Below the pieces are notes generated by a model that was given only the letters and a program-made list of their open reading frames with translations, was not told where the DNA came from and searched no databases. The position numbers and the translations under genes were made by a program. A DNA stretch of 32,428 nt from positions 1 through 32,428 of the forward strand of contig JAEUGZ010000531.1 in assembly GCA_016794725.1 (NCBI GenBank), given 5' to 3'. The stretch comes from Opitutaceae bacterium. GTDB lineage: Bacteria > Verrucomicrobiota > Verrucomicrobiia > Opitutales > Opitutaceae. Positions 7,695-14,893 of this stretch are shown in pieces. Positions within the stretch are counted from its first letter, which is position 1; every line of letters begins with the position of its first letter.

Positions 7695-7943
7695 ATGAGC
7701 ATGGAATTTGGCTGGTGGGATAAGGACGAAACCGGAAAGAAGTACCAAATCCTTGCCGATATCCATGGTGGCAACGTGACCTGGACCCGCAAGCAGGGGC
7801 ATCACCAATCCTGGGAAACTCACCCGCCCACCGATCTGGATTGGGATCGGCTTTTGGACGAAGCCCGGCGTCGGGTGCCACGTCGCTTGCTCTCGCCAAA
7901 GCAATTCGCGGTGATTGAGCGGCTCCGTGAAGCCGCTCGTTAG
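7695..7943 (+). CDS. Small conserved-looking hypothetical protein (82 aa)
   Basis: 82 residues beginning MSMEFGWWDKDETGKKYQIL and ending in a basic, helical tail (RRRVPRRLLSPKQFAVIERL). It is tryptophan-rich (five Trp) with a compact first half of predicted strands and an acidic WETHPPTDLDWDRLLDEA segment. No signal peptide or membrane segment. I recall similar short proteins in Verrucomicrobia but cannot name a family. It follows the metallophosphoesterase by 21 bases on the same strand, and its stop codon overlaps that of the convergent Nudix gene (tail-to-tail overlap of 4 bases). A second ATG at 7701 is an alternative start. Confidence 0.65.
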   Translation: MSMEFGWWDKDETGKKYQILADIHGGNVTWTRKQGHHQSWETHPPTDLDWDRLLDEARRRVPRRLLSPKQFAVIERLREAAR

Positions 7944-8500
7944 ACTTCCTTCCTCACTTGCACGGGAGGGATCGCACAAAGGCGTGTCCAGATCAGGCGA
8001 AAGGGCGTGGTAAAATGCCGTGGTTCGTTCTTCACGGCGTCGGTGACTGCGTGGGGGGGAGACCAGGTGCCTGCGTCAATTTCCTCGGGATTGAGGACAA
8101 ACGGGCCCTCGTCTTCCATGCGATACACCCAGATAAACTCCCAGCCCGTCTCCGAACAGGCCTCAACTCGAAACCAACGTTCGGGCGGCACGGGCGACTC
8201 CAGGCCGATCTCCTCCGCCAGTTCCCGCTTAGCCGCCTCATCATAGCTCTCGCCAGCGTCGACGTGGCCCGAACAGGAGGCATCCCAAAGTCCAGGCGAA
8301 CGGTCTTTTGCCATCGAACGCTTTTGCAGGAACACGGCTCCGGAACGATTAAACACAAATACGTGCACCGCACGGTGAAGCAGCTCACGGTCATGCACTT
8401 CCCGACGAGTCGCCTGACCCACGACGCAGTCGTTCTTGTCGACCACGTCGAAAAGTTCCTCTAGGTTTTGCGCCGACGGAAGCTTGTCTTTGCTGGGCAT
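7940..8500 (-). CDS. Nudix hydrolase (YfcD/IDI-like)
   Basis: 186 residues with a complete Nudix box at about 78-100: G78, E84, then RELAEEIGL at 92-100, exactly the GX5EX7REUXEEXGU pattern. These Mg-dependent enzymes cleave nucleoside diphosphates linked to another moiety. The N-terminal block ELFDVVDKNDCVVGQATRRE and LLHRAVHVFVFN resemble isopentenyl-diphosphate isomerase-type Nudix proteins such as YfcD; substrate unknown. The ATG at 8500 is chosen because AAAGGA (minus strand, 8506-8511) gives a well-placed Shine-Dalgarno; the frame is open further upstream but there overlaps the divergent gene. Convergent 3' overlap with the 82-residue gene. Confidence 0.9.
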   Translation of the reverse strand: MPSKDKLPSAQNLEELFDVVDKNDCVVGQATRREVHDRELLHRAVHVFVFNRSGAVFLQKRSMAKDRSPGLWDASCSGHVDAGESYDEAAKRELAEEIGLESPVPPERWFRVEACSETGWEFIWVYRMEDEGPFVLNPEEIDAGTWSPPHAVTDAVKNEPRHFTTPFRLIWTRLCAIPPVQVRKEV

Positions 8501-8536
8501 GAATGTCCTTTGATGCGGCTCACCCTCCGTCACGCC

Positions 8537-9016
8537 ATGCCGAAAATCGATGTCAATCAAGTCGCAGAGATCCTCAAACGTAACAAGGTCGACCCCTCCC
8601 TTCTTCGTTTGCTCGTGGAGGAAATGAACGTTCTCGCCGAAGCGGCCGCACGTGCCGACGAAGACAAACCACCCGCCGTAAAAAAGCAATTTGTCATCCT
8701 GGTCAGCGACCCGGAGGACCGGTTTCCCAAACACGATTTTGCCGGCTGGGTGCTACAGATTCCGGAGAACGAGAGCGTAGCCACCACGCAGGAACGGATC
8801 TTCAAGGGCGTTTACGACTTCAATGCCACCAAGAAGGGCCGCTTGCTGCCCGTAAAAACGATTGGGGAGGCATTGGAGAGCGTACCCGCGAAACACTTCA
8901 AGGAAGCAGACGTTTGGGTGAAAACAAAGACACCCGTCTTGGTGTTAAGGACTGACAACGAAATCCCAAAAGACACGGACTCGACCAAGAGCGCCCGAGG
9001 CCACCGCTTGGAATAG
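8537..9016 (+). CDS. Uncharacterised protein (159 aa)
   Basis: 159 residues from ATG at 8537, starting MPKIDVNQVAEILKRNKVDP. The first 45 residues look helical (AEILKRN...LLRLLVEEMNVLAEAAA), then come strands such as KKQFVILVSDPEDRF and FAGWVLQIPE, and a lysine-rich C-terminus. No signal peptide, membrane span or known motif. It is divergent from the Nudix gene (36 bases between starts) and stops 10 bases before the convergent DUF192 gene. Good codon-position bias and tight packing support coding. An in-frame ATG at 8468 would overlap the Nudix gene. I do not recognise the family. Confidence 0.65.
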   Translation: MPKIDVNQVAEILKRNKVDPSLLRLLVEEMNVLAEAAARADEDKPPAVKKQFVILVSDPEDRFPKHDFAGWVLQIPENESVATTQERIFKGVYDFNATKKGRLLPVKTIGEALESVPAKHFKEADVWVKTKTPVLVLRTDNEIPKDTDSTKSARGHRLE

Positions 9017-9026
9017 CAGGGGACGG

Positions 9027-9569
9027 TCAGGGGCGCAGTCCGAACTTCGCCGGATCAAATCCGCGCGCCGCCAGAGCCTGTTGCAACGCTTTGAAATCAA
9101 TTCGTGCACCGGGAGTCACCCGATTCGAGCGAAACCAGCCTTGGTTGACTTCCAACGCAAATTGAAGGCTTTCGCTCTTGGACTTCACGGTCGTTTCATC
9201 GAACGGATAGAGGGGGTAAACCTCTCGCAACCGACCGTCAGCGTCAAAGAAGCCGATGTCGAGGGGCAGCGAAGTGTTCCGCATCCAGAATCCCAGCCCC
9301 TGGGGTCTGCCGTAGACAAACAGCATTCCTTCGTCCGACTTCATCGATTTCCTAAACATCAAGCCGCGCTCCATCTCATGTGAGTTTACGGCCAGCTGCA
9401 TGCGCACCACCTTGTCTCCCACTTGGATTGGAAAGTACTCGCTTGCTGGTTTGACCGCGTCCGTCGCCCCACCCCAGGACCCGACGACCAGAAACAAAAC
9501 GACGCCGGCTAAGAACGAGCCCCAGGCCCGGGATCGACCGACTGCGGAATGTGGGTTTGCGTTCTTCAC
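9027..9569 (-). CDS. DUF192 family exported protein
   Basis: About 180 residues from a GTG at 9569. A hydrophobic segment (AWGSFLAGVVLFLVVGSWGG, about residues 15-34) acts as signal peptide or membrane anchor. The remainder is a DUF192 (PF02643) domain: VRMQLAVNSHEMERGLMFRK, GMLFVYGRPQGLGFWMRNTS, LPLDIGFFDADG and QFALEVNQGWF are characteristic (family pattern around 'GLM.R..L....GMLF.F' and 'F.MKNT..PLDI.F'). Function of the family is not established. A further upstream GTG/ATG region to 9629 would overlap the divergent M24 gene, so the shorter start is preferred; the two genes are back to back with 17 bases between starts. Confidence 0.83.
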   Translation of the reverse strand: MKNANPHSAVGRSRAWGSFLAGVVLFLVVGSWGGATDAVKPASEYFPIQVGDKVVRMQLAVNSHEMERGLMFRKSMKSDEGMLFVYGRPQGLGFWMRNTSLPLDIGFFDADGRLREVYPLYPFDETTVKSKSESLQFALEVNQGWFRSNRVTPGARIDFKALQQALAARGFDPAKFGLRP

Positions 9570-9586
9570 GGTCCACTTAGCAAATA

Positions 9587-10762
9587 GTGTCTCAGGCCCG
9601 ACACAAACCCTCATTCGCCGTGCCCGCATCCTCCGACCAAGCCCTGCTCCTCTACGCCGATTCGGCCCACAATGCCGATATGCGTTACTTCAGCGGCCTT
9701 CATGTGCCCGACCCGTTCATCGCCCTCGCCGTGGGAGGTCGAAAGATCGGCCTCTTTAATGCGCTGGAATTCGGACGTGCACTCAAGGAATCTACACTCG
9801 ACGACGTGCTGGCGCTGGAGCCCTTCCGGGAACAAGCCAAGGAACGTTGGCCGGACTCCACGCCTGGTGTGGCTGACATTGTTCTCCTCGCCGCCGAGAA
9901 GTATCTCGTGGATCGCTTTGTCGTGCCCGAGGATTTTCCTGCCGGTCTCTTTGAAAAACTACGGCGACGCGGGCTCACGCTCGAAGTCGCCACCGGCTCG
10001 ATTCTCCCCGAGCGGGAATTCAAGAGCGCCTCCGAGGCTCGGGCCATTCGTGAGGGCAATCGCATTGCCGCGGCGGGAATCGCCGCCGCCGAAAAGGTCC
10101 TCGCCAAGAGTGCCATCAAAGGCGGTAAACTCCTCCATCGCGGCGAGGTTCTGACCAGCGAGCGTCTCAAATTCGCCATCGAGACAGCCTGTCTGGAAGC
10201 CGGAGGGGTCTCACTCGACACCATCGCCGCCGGCGGGGACCAAGCTTGCGACCCGCACAACCGCGGATCGGGTCCCCTTCGTCCCAATGAACTGATCATC
10301 GTTGACGTATTCCCGAGGTCGCAAACCACCGGCTACCACGGTGACATGACGCGCACGTTCTTGAGGGGTCGCGCCAGCGAGGCCCAGCGCGCGTTGGTCG
10401 ATGCGGTTCGCACCGCTCAAAAGGCAGCTCTGAAGCTCATTCGCGACGGTGTGAACGGACGCGACGTCCACAAGGCCTGCGTGGATGTCTTTACCAAACG
10501 CGGTTATGAGACCAAGGCCACTCCGACGGGTTCTGTCGGCTTTTTCCACGGCACAGGGCATGGCCTTGGTCTCGCCGTGCATGAGCTTCCACGGCTAAGC
10601 GGCGCCGTCGACTACACCCTCAAAACCGGTGCCGTCGCAACGGTCGAGCCAGGACTCTATTACCCTGGATTGGGGGGGTGTAGGATTGAAGACGTGGTCC
10701 AAGTCACCGCCACCCGCCCTCGCCTCCTTTCGAGTGCCCCCTACGACTGGGAGTTGGGCTGA
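9587..10762 (+). CDS. M24 family metallopeptidase (Xaa-Pro aminopeptidase-like)
   Basis: 391 residues in the creatinase/aminopeptidase P arrangement: an N-terminal domain, then the pita-bread catalytic domain. Metal ligands are recognisable: the two Asp in IIVDVFPRSQTTGYHGDMTR, His in HGTGHGLGLAVHE, Glu in VATVEPGLYYPG and Glu in GCRIEDVVQV. Family enzymes remove N-terminal residues preceding proline or cleave Xaa-Pro dipeptides; specificity is not readable. No signal peptide. GTG at 9587 is used here; GTG at 9620, just before PASSDQALLLYAD, is an equally plausible start. First gene of a co-directional run with hldA 13 bases downstream. Confidence 0.88.
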   Translation: MSQARHKPSFAVPASSDQALLLYADSAHNADMRYFSGLHVPDPFIALAVGGRKIGLFNALEFGRALKESTLDDVLALEPFREQAKERWPDSTPGVADIVLLAAEKYLVDRFVVPEDFPAGLFEKLRRRGLTLEVATGSILPEREFKSASEARAIREGNRIAAAGIAAAEKVLAKSAIKGGKLLHRGEVLTSERLKFAIETACLEAGGVSLDTIAAGGDQACDPHNRGSGPLRPNELIIVDVFPRSQTTGYHGDMTRTFLRGRASEAQRALVDAVRTAQKAALKLIRDGVNGRDVHKACVDVFTKRGYETKATPTGSVGFFHGTGHGLGLAVHELPRLSGAVDYTLKTGAVATVEPGLYYPGLGGCRIEDVVQVTATRPRLLSSAPYDWELG

Positions 10763-10775
10763 AGCCCGCGCGCTC

Positions 10776-11765
10776 ATGTCCATCTCGGCATACCGTACCC
10801 GTGCCTTGCTGCAGAAAATCCGCCAGAAACGGATCCTCGTGGTGGGCGATGTCATGCTCGACCACTACATCTGGGGAAATGCCACCCGCATCTCGCCTGA
10901 AGCACCGGTTCCCGTCGTTGAAGTGTCACGCGACAGCTACGTACCCGGCGGAGCGGCCAATGTGGCAGTGAACTGCACGTCCATGGGAGCAAACGCCGTA
11001 TTGGCGGGTTATATCGGATCCGACGATGCGGGCCTTCGACTTCGACAGGTGCTGGAGGAAAAAGGGGTCGAGACGCTTCCGCTGCCGGGCGGCGGGGCAA
11101 CCATCATCAAGTCTCGTGTGATTTTGCAGCACCAACAGCTATGCCGGCTCGATCGCGAGGATCCGCCCGAGGCCTATCACATCGAAGCCAAAACCGCGAC
11201 GAAACGCCTGCGTGCCGCCATTGAGGCCTGCGATGCGGTGATTTTTTCCGACTATGCCAAAGGCCTTGTCTCGGACGAATTGATCACTGCAGTGACGGCC
11301 GTGGCGCGGGAAAGGGGATGCATTGTCGCCCTCGATCCCAAACCCAAGCGCCCGATGCGATTTTCGGGACTCGACCTCGTAACTCCCAATCGAGGAGAGG
11401 CCGCCCAATTGGCCGGGATCGAATGGCGAAGCGGGCGGCCCTTTCCTTCGGAGGAGGTCTGCCGCAGGATCCATGAGAAACACCAGGTGAAGAATCTGGT
11501 CATCACCTTGAGCGAAGATGGCCTCCTGCTGAGCCGAGAGGGTCGGGTTGTCCGCCAGATCCCAACCGCGGCCCGGGAAGTCGCGGATACGTCCGGAGCC
11601 GGTGACACGTCGCTGGCTGCCATTGTTCTGGCGCTGGCCGTTGGTGCTGACCTTGAAACGGCTGCCCATTTCGCCAACGCGGCGGCAGGTGTCGTGGTGG
11701 GCAAGCTGGGCACGGCAACCGTTGTTCCAGCCGAATTGCTGGCCTATGTCTCCCACCGGCCCTGA
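10776..11765 (+). CDS. hldA: D-glycero-beta-D-manno-heptose-7-phosphate kinase
   Basis: 329 residues of PfkB/ribokinase fold matching the kinase part of RfaE/HldE. It phosphorylates heptose 7-phosphate at C1 on the way to ADP-heptose for the lipopolysaccharide inner core. Key features: RILVVGDVMLDHYIWGNATR (residues 19-38), VPGGAANVAVNCTSMG (GGAANVA near 58-64), FSDYAKGLV near 157-165, LDPKPKRP and the catalytic VADTSGAGDTSLA with D277 as the likely base. The usual second Thr of DTTGAGD is Ser here. The cytidylyl/adenylyltransferase domain of E. coli HldE is absent, so a separate HldC would be needed elsewhere. Starts 13 bases after the M24 gene stop. Confidence 0.9.
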   Translation: MSISAYRTRALLQKIRQKRILVVGDVMLDHYIWGNATRISPEAPVPVVEVSRDSYVPGGAANVAVNCTSMGANAVLAGYIGSDDAGLRLRQVLEEKGVETLPLPGGGATIIKSRVILQHQQLCRLDREDPPEAYHIEAKTATKRLRAAIEACDAVIFSDYAKGLVSDELITAVTAVARERGCIVALDPKPKRPMRFSGLDLVTPNRGEAAQLAGIEWRSGRPFPSEEVCRRIHEKHQVKNLVITLSEDGLLLSREGRVVRQIPTAAREVADTSGAGDTSLAAIVLALAVGADLETAAHFANAAAGVVVGKLGTATVVPAELLAYVSHRP

Positions 11766-11809
11766 CGTGGCGCAGACGCTTCCATTGCCTCGTCACGCCA
11801 TGGCCCACC

Positions 11810-12622
11810 ATGCCTGAGCTCGCCGAGGTCGACTACTTTCGCAAGCGATGGGACGTCGGACTGAACCACGACATCCAGTCGGTGCAGATCCACGAACGCG
11901 CCAGGGTATTCCGGGACTGCGACACGGAGGCCCTGAAAGCGCATCTGATCGGATCGAGCCTGCAAAGCTCGATGTCGGCCGGCAAACAGATGGTCTTTAG
12001 GACTTCGAAGCAGGCCTGGCTCGGAGTGCATCTCGGCATGACCGGTGAACTGTGCGTACAGAGTTCTGAACAGGCCCCCAGGAAGTCGGATCACCTGGTT
12101 TTATCGCTTGGGTCCTTGATGCTCGTTTTCTCCGATCCCCGCATGTTTGGGAAAATCGACTTTCATCAGGGTGCGCAAGCGCCGGAATGGTGGAGTCGGA
12201 TTCCTCCCGCTCTGATTTCCAGCGCATTCACCGTCGAGGCAGTCGCTGCATTTCTGAACCGAAGGGCACGCAGCTCCATCAAATCGGTCTTGCTCATGCA
12301 GGACCGATTCCCGGGCATCGGTAACTGGATGGCTGACGAAATTCTCTGGCGTGCGGCAATCCATCCCCGCTCCCTCGCCGGCCAGTTGACCGCTGCACAG
12401 GTCAGGTGCCTCCACCGAGAATGCCGGTGGGTCGCGCGCAGGGCGCTCGAGACCATCGGCACAACTATGGAAGATCCGCCGGCGACCTGGCTTTTTCCGC
12501 ACCGCTGGCGGGAGGGCGGCGTTTGTCCACGCTCGCGCACTGCACTGGTGCGCGAGACCATCGGGGGTCGAACCTCCTGCTGGTCTCCAGGTCGGCAACG
12601 TCTCTCCGTCGCGCTCCGATGA
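11810..12622 (+). CDS. Fpg/Nei family DNA glycosylase, zinc finger degenerate
   Basis: 270 residues of the formamidopyrimidine-DNA glycosylase/endonuclease VIII family, which excises oxidised bases and nicks the abasic site. The N-terminus [10 protein letters not shown] supplies the proline nucleophile (Pro2) and Glu3, although the usual PELPEVE reads [17 protein letters not shown] holds the beta-hairpin lysine, [13 protein letters not shown] and [12 protein letters not shown] are typical, and [19 protein letters not shown] is the helix-two-turn-helix. The C-terminal zinc finger is broken: C239 is kept, but the other three ligand positions align with Ser, Ser and Arg (C257 is out of register). 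The finger arginine in GGRTS is retained. Its last 4 bases overlap the tlyA start (ATGA). Confidence 0.85.
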   Translation: MPELAEVDYFRKRWDVGLNHDIQSVQIHERARVFRDCDTEALKAHLIGSSLQSSMSAGKQMVFRTSKQAWLGVHLGMTGELCVQSSEQAPRKSDHLVLSLGSLMLVFSDPRMFGKIDFHQGAQAPEWWSRIPPALISSAFTVEAVAAFLNRRARSSIKSVLLMQDRFPGIGNWMADEILWRAAIHPRSLAGQLTAAQVRCLHRECRWVARRALETIGTTMEDPPATWLFPHRWREGGVCPRSRTALVRETIGGRTSCWSPGRQRLSVALR

Positions 12623-13407
12623 GCAAGGCCGCGAAACTACGACTCGACGAGCTCCTGGTGGCACGGGGGCTGGCCGAGACTCGGGCCCAGGCAAAGGCGC
12701 TGATCATGGCCGGCAGCGTTCGGCTCGGAACTGAGAAACTGGAGAAACCGGGAAAAGAGCTTCCGGTCGATGCCGGGCCGCTGCACGTCGACCAGCCTCC
12801 CCGGTTCGTCTCCCGCGGTGGTGAGAAACTAGCCGCGTTTCTGGAGCGATTTCAAGTCTCGCTCCACGGTGCCCACCTCCTGGATGTAGGCGCATCGACG
12901 GGCGGGTTCACCGACTGCGCCCTGCAGGCGGGTGCTGCGGACGCCGTGTGCATCGACGTGGGTCGCGCCCAGCTTCACGCCAAACTCCGACGAGATGGCC
13001 GCGTGACCAATCTTGAGCAGCTCAATGCGCGACACCTGGAATCGGCACAGCTCCCTCGCGAGTTCTTTGATGTCATCGTCATGGACCTTTCGTTCATCTC
13101 GCTTAAAACGGTCCTGCCCGCGGTCTGGCCGCGCCTGCGAGACGGAGGTACGCTGATCGCTCTGGTTAAGCCTCAGTTTGAGGCAGGAAAGCACGAGGTG
13201 GACAAAGGGCGCGGAGTCATACGTGATGCCGCTGTCCGATTGGCCACGCTCGAGTCCGTGCGGACCTTTGCGTTGGCAAATCTCCCGCGATCCCGTTTGA
13301 TGGGAGAAATGGAATCCCCGATCACGGGCGCCGATGGTAATCACGAGTATTTGCTCGGCCTGACCAAAATGAGCGAAACACCCAACGTGCCGGGCCAACT
13401 AGTCTGA
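12619..13407 (+). CDS. tlyA: TlyA family rRNA (cytidine-2'-O)-methyltransferase
   Basis: 262 residues: an S4 RNA-binding domain (about 6-66, [20 protein letters not shown]) followed by an FtsJ/RrmJ-type methyltransferase domain. TlyA relatives methylate 2'-O of cytidines in 16S and/or 23S rRNA. The SAM motif is [16 protein letters not shown], and the K-D-K-E tetrad can be placed as K in [11 protein letters not shown] in [10 protein letters not shown] in LVKPQFEAG and E in [17 protein letters not shown] or nearby. ATG at 12619 shares bases with the TGA of the glycosylase gene, indicating translational coupling. nadK follows 47 bases downstream. Which rRNA sites are modified is unknown. Confidence 0.88.
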   Translation: MSKAAKLRLDELLVARGLAETRAQAKALIMAGSVRLGTEKLEKPGKELPVDAGPLHVDQPPRFVSRGGEKLAAFLERFQVSLHGAHLLDVGASTGGFTDCALQAGAADAVCIDVGRAQLHAKLRRDGRVTNLEQLNARHLESAQLPREFFDVIVMDLSFISLKTVLPAVWPRLRDGGTLIALVKPQFEAGKHEVDKGRGVIRDAAVRLATLESVRTFALANLPRSRLMGEMESPITGADGNHEYLLGLTKMSETPNVPGQLV

Positions 13408-13454
13408 ATACGCTCTCTCCTGGACTCGTGCAGAAGCCTTACCCACACCAGACC

Positions 13455-14306
13455 ATGTCTCCTCTCAAGACGCTCGCTTTTGTGGTGAACCGGGACAAAA
13501 GCGGTGCCCCCGAACTGGCCCGCGCCCTCATGGACCTCGCAGCGGGTGCAGGTGTTCGCGTGCGTGCAACGGAGCAATTTCCCATCGATGAAGGCTACCT
13601 CGAAGGTTGCGATGCCTGCTGCGTCATCGGCGGCGACGGAACATTGCTCGGCGTGGTCCGCTCAGCGGCGCGATTTCACGTTCCCGTCATCGGCGTAAAT
13701 CGAGGAAGCTTGGGATTCCTGACCACGTTTTCGGCCGACGAGGCGCGAGGCCAGTTTGGAAGTTTGCTCCGAGGCGAGTTCAAGGTGGCCGAACGCTCGC
13801 TGCTCGATTGTTCGACCGGGCCGGGCCAGCATGACCTTGCCCTCAACGACGTACTGATCAAGGCGGAGGCCAATTCTCGGCTGGCCCAGCTTGAGGTTTA
13901 TGCAGATGGCCAGCTCGTGACTGAATACTACTGTGACGGTCTTATTTTCGCCACGCCTACGGGTTCAACTGCCTACAATCTGTCGGCTGGAGGCCCCTTG
14001 ATCCACCCGGCAGCCCAGGTTGTGGCGATGACGCCGATTTGTCCCCATACCCTGAGCAACCGTTCGATTATCTTCCGGCACGACGTAAAGCTGCAGGTCT
14101 TCAATCGAGGCAACAACGCCCGGTTGCTGGTGGCGATGGACGGACAGCGCAATCTGGTTAGCTGCGAAACGTCACCGGTCGAGATCTCGGTTTCCACGCA
14201 ATCTCTGCGCCTCGCGCAGCGATTGGACTATTCCCACTTTTCCGTCGTTCGCACCAAACTCAAGTGGAGCGGTGGAAACGAAGAACGGGCTTCCTCACCT
14301 GCCTGA
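13455..14306 (+). CDS. nadK: NAD kinase
   Basis: 283 residues of the ATP-NAD kinase family, producing NADP from NAD. Diagnostic motifs: VIGGDGTLLGV (GGDGT at 59-63, catalytic Asp61), LALNDVLIKAE (the NE/D motif), FATPTGSTAYNLSAGGPLI and MTPICPHTLSNRSIIF. The ATG at 13455 sits at the expected distance before the first strand (LAFVVNRDKSG); a GTG at 13428 would add nine residues. Last gene of the plus-strand run that begins with the M24 peptidase. The 72-base gap to the convergent EF-hand gene is mostly a hairpin. Confidence 0.94.
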   Translation: MSPLKTLAFVVNRDKSGAPELARALMDLAAGAGVRVRATEQFPIDEGYLEGCDACCVIGGDGTLLGVVRSAARFHVPVIGVNRGSLGFLTTFSADEARGQFGSLLRGEFKVAERSLLDCSTGPGQHDLALNDVLIKAEANSRLAQLEVYADGQLVTEYYCDGLIFATPTGSTAYNLSAGGPLIHPAAQVVAMTPICPHTLSNRSIIFRHDVKLQVFNRGNNARLLVAMDGQRNLVSCETSPVEISVSTQSLRLAQRLDYSHFSVVRTKLKWSGGNEERASSPA

Positions 14307-14325
14307 TATCTGGGGCCAGGTTGAA

Positions 14326-14357
14326 GGGACACCTGCTCGAGGTTGCAGATGTCCCTG
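14326..14357. terminator. Hairpin between convergent nadK and EF-hand genes
   Basis: AGGGACA (14326-14332) pairs with TGTCCCT (14351-14357), and inside it CTGC (14334-14337) pairs with GCAG (14346-14349), leaving an 8-base loop. Position between two converging genes suggests a transcript end for either strand, but no T-run follows on either side, so it is not a classic intrinsic terminator. Confidence 0.35.
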
Positions 14358-14378
14358 GCTAATCATCCTGCGCGACGC

Positions 14379-14723
14379 TCAATCGGAACCGGGTTTGGTC
14401 GCCGACGACTTCAGGAGTGACGACTTGGAAGCTTCGGCCTTCTCGCCCTTGTCGAGTTTGCCGTCGTGATTGGCGTCGAACTTCTCGAGTCGCTTCGCTT
14501 GCGCTTCGGCGCGACCCCGTTGGACATCTGCCTTCCATGCCGCCTTTTCGCTGTCGCTCAAGAGCCCGTCTCGATCCGCGTCGTACTTTCGTAGAATCGC
14601 CGGAGGAAGAGATTTCGCCTTTTCCTTTTCGGACGTGTCTTGGGCATTCGCGCTGAAACAAACGAGGGAGAAAGCCAGCAGTCGGAGACTGCCGCGGGAA
14701 CAGGATTTAATTGCAGTTTTCAT
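14379..14723 (-). CDS. Secreted EF-hand protein
   Basis: 114 residues from ATG at 14723. A signal peptide (MKTAIKSCSRGSLRLLAFSL then VCFSANAQ) ends near residue 29. The mature protein carries two canonical calcium-binding EF-hand loops: DADRDGLLSDSE and DANHDGKLDKGE, each with Asp/Asn at positions 1, 3, 5 and Glu at 12. Between them is a helical, Lys/Arg/Ala-rich linker. It probably binds calcium outside the cytoplasm; the partner is unknown, and such short secreted EF-hand proteins are frequent in Verrucomicrobia and Planctomycetes. An in-frame ATG four codons upstream (14735) is possible. The start codon lies within a perfect hairpin. Confidence 0.82.
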   Translation of the reverse strand: MKTAIKSCSRGSLRLLAFSLVCFSANAQDTSEKEKAKSLPPAILRKYDADRDGLLSDSEKAAWKADVQRGRAEAQAKRLEKFDANHDGKLDKGEKAEASKSSLLKSSATKPGSD

Positions 14724-14731
14724 GCAATTAA
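14707..14731 (-). promoter_or_regulatory. Perfect hairpin covering the EF-hand gene start codon
   Basis: TTAATTGCA (14707-14715) and TGCAATTAA (14723-14731) form a perfect 9-base inverted repeat with a 7-base spacer. In the minus-strand mRNA the A of the start codon is the last base of the 5' arm and the UG lies in the loop. It could hide the start region in the mRNA or be an operator; which is unknown. Confidence 0.45.
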
Positions 14732-14893
14732 ACACCAGCCGTCGCCGGCCTTGAGATCAATAGCAAATTAGATGCATAAACACCCCTTTTCAGGGCAAAC
14801 CCGTCCACCTCAACTTCGCATGATGAGTGAAGGACTAGAATCTCCGTCCAACTCACGTTCGGCAGGCCGGTGTCGCGGGCCCACCGGTGGCCA

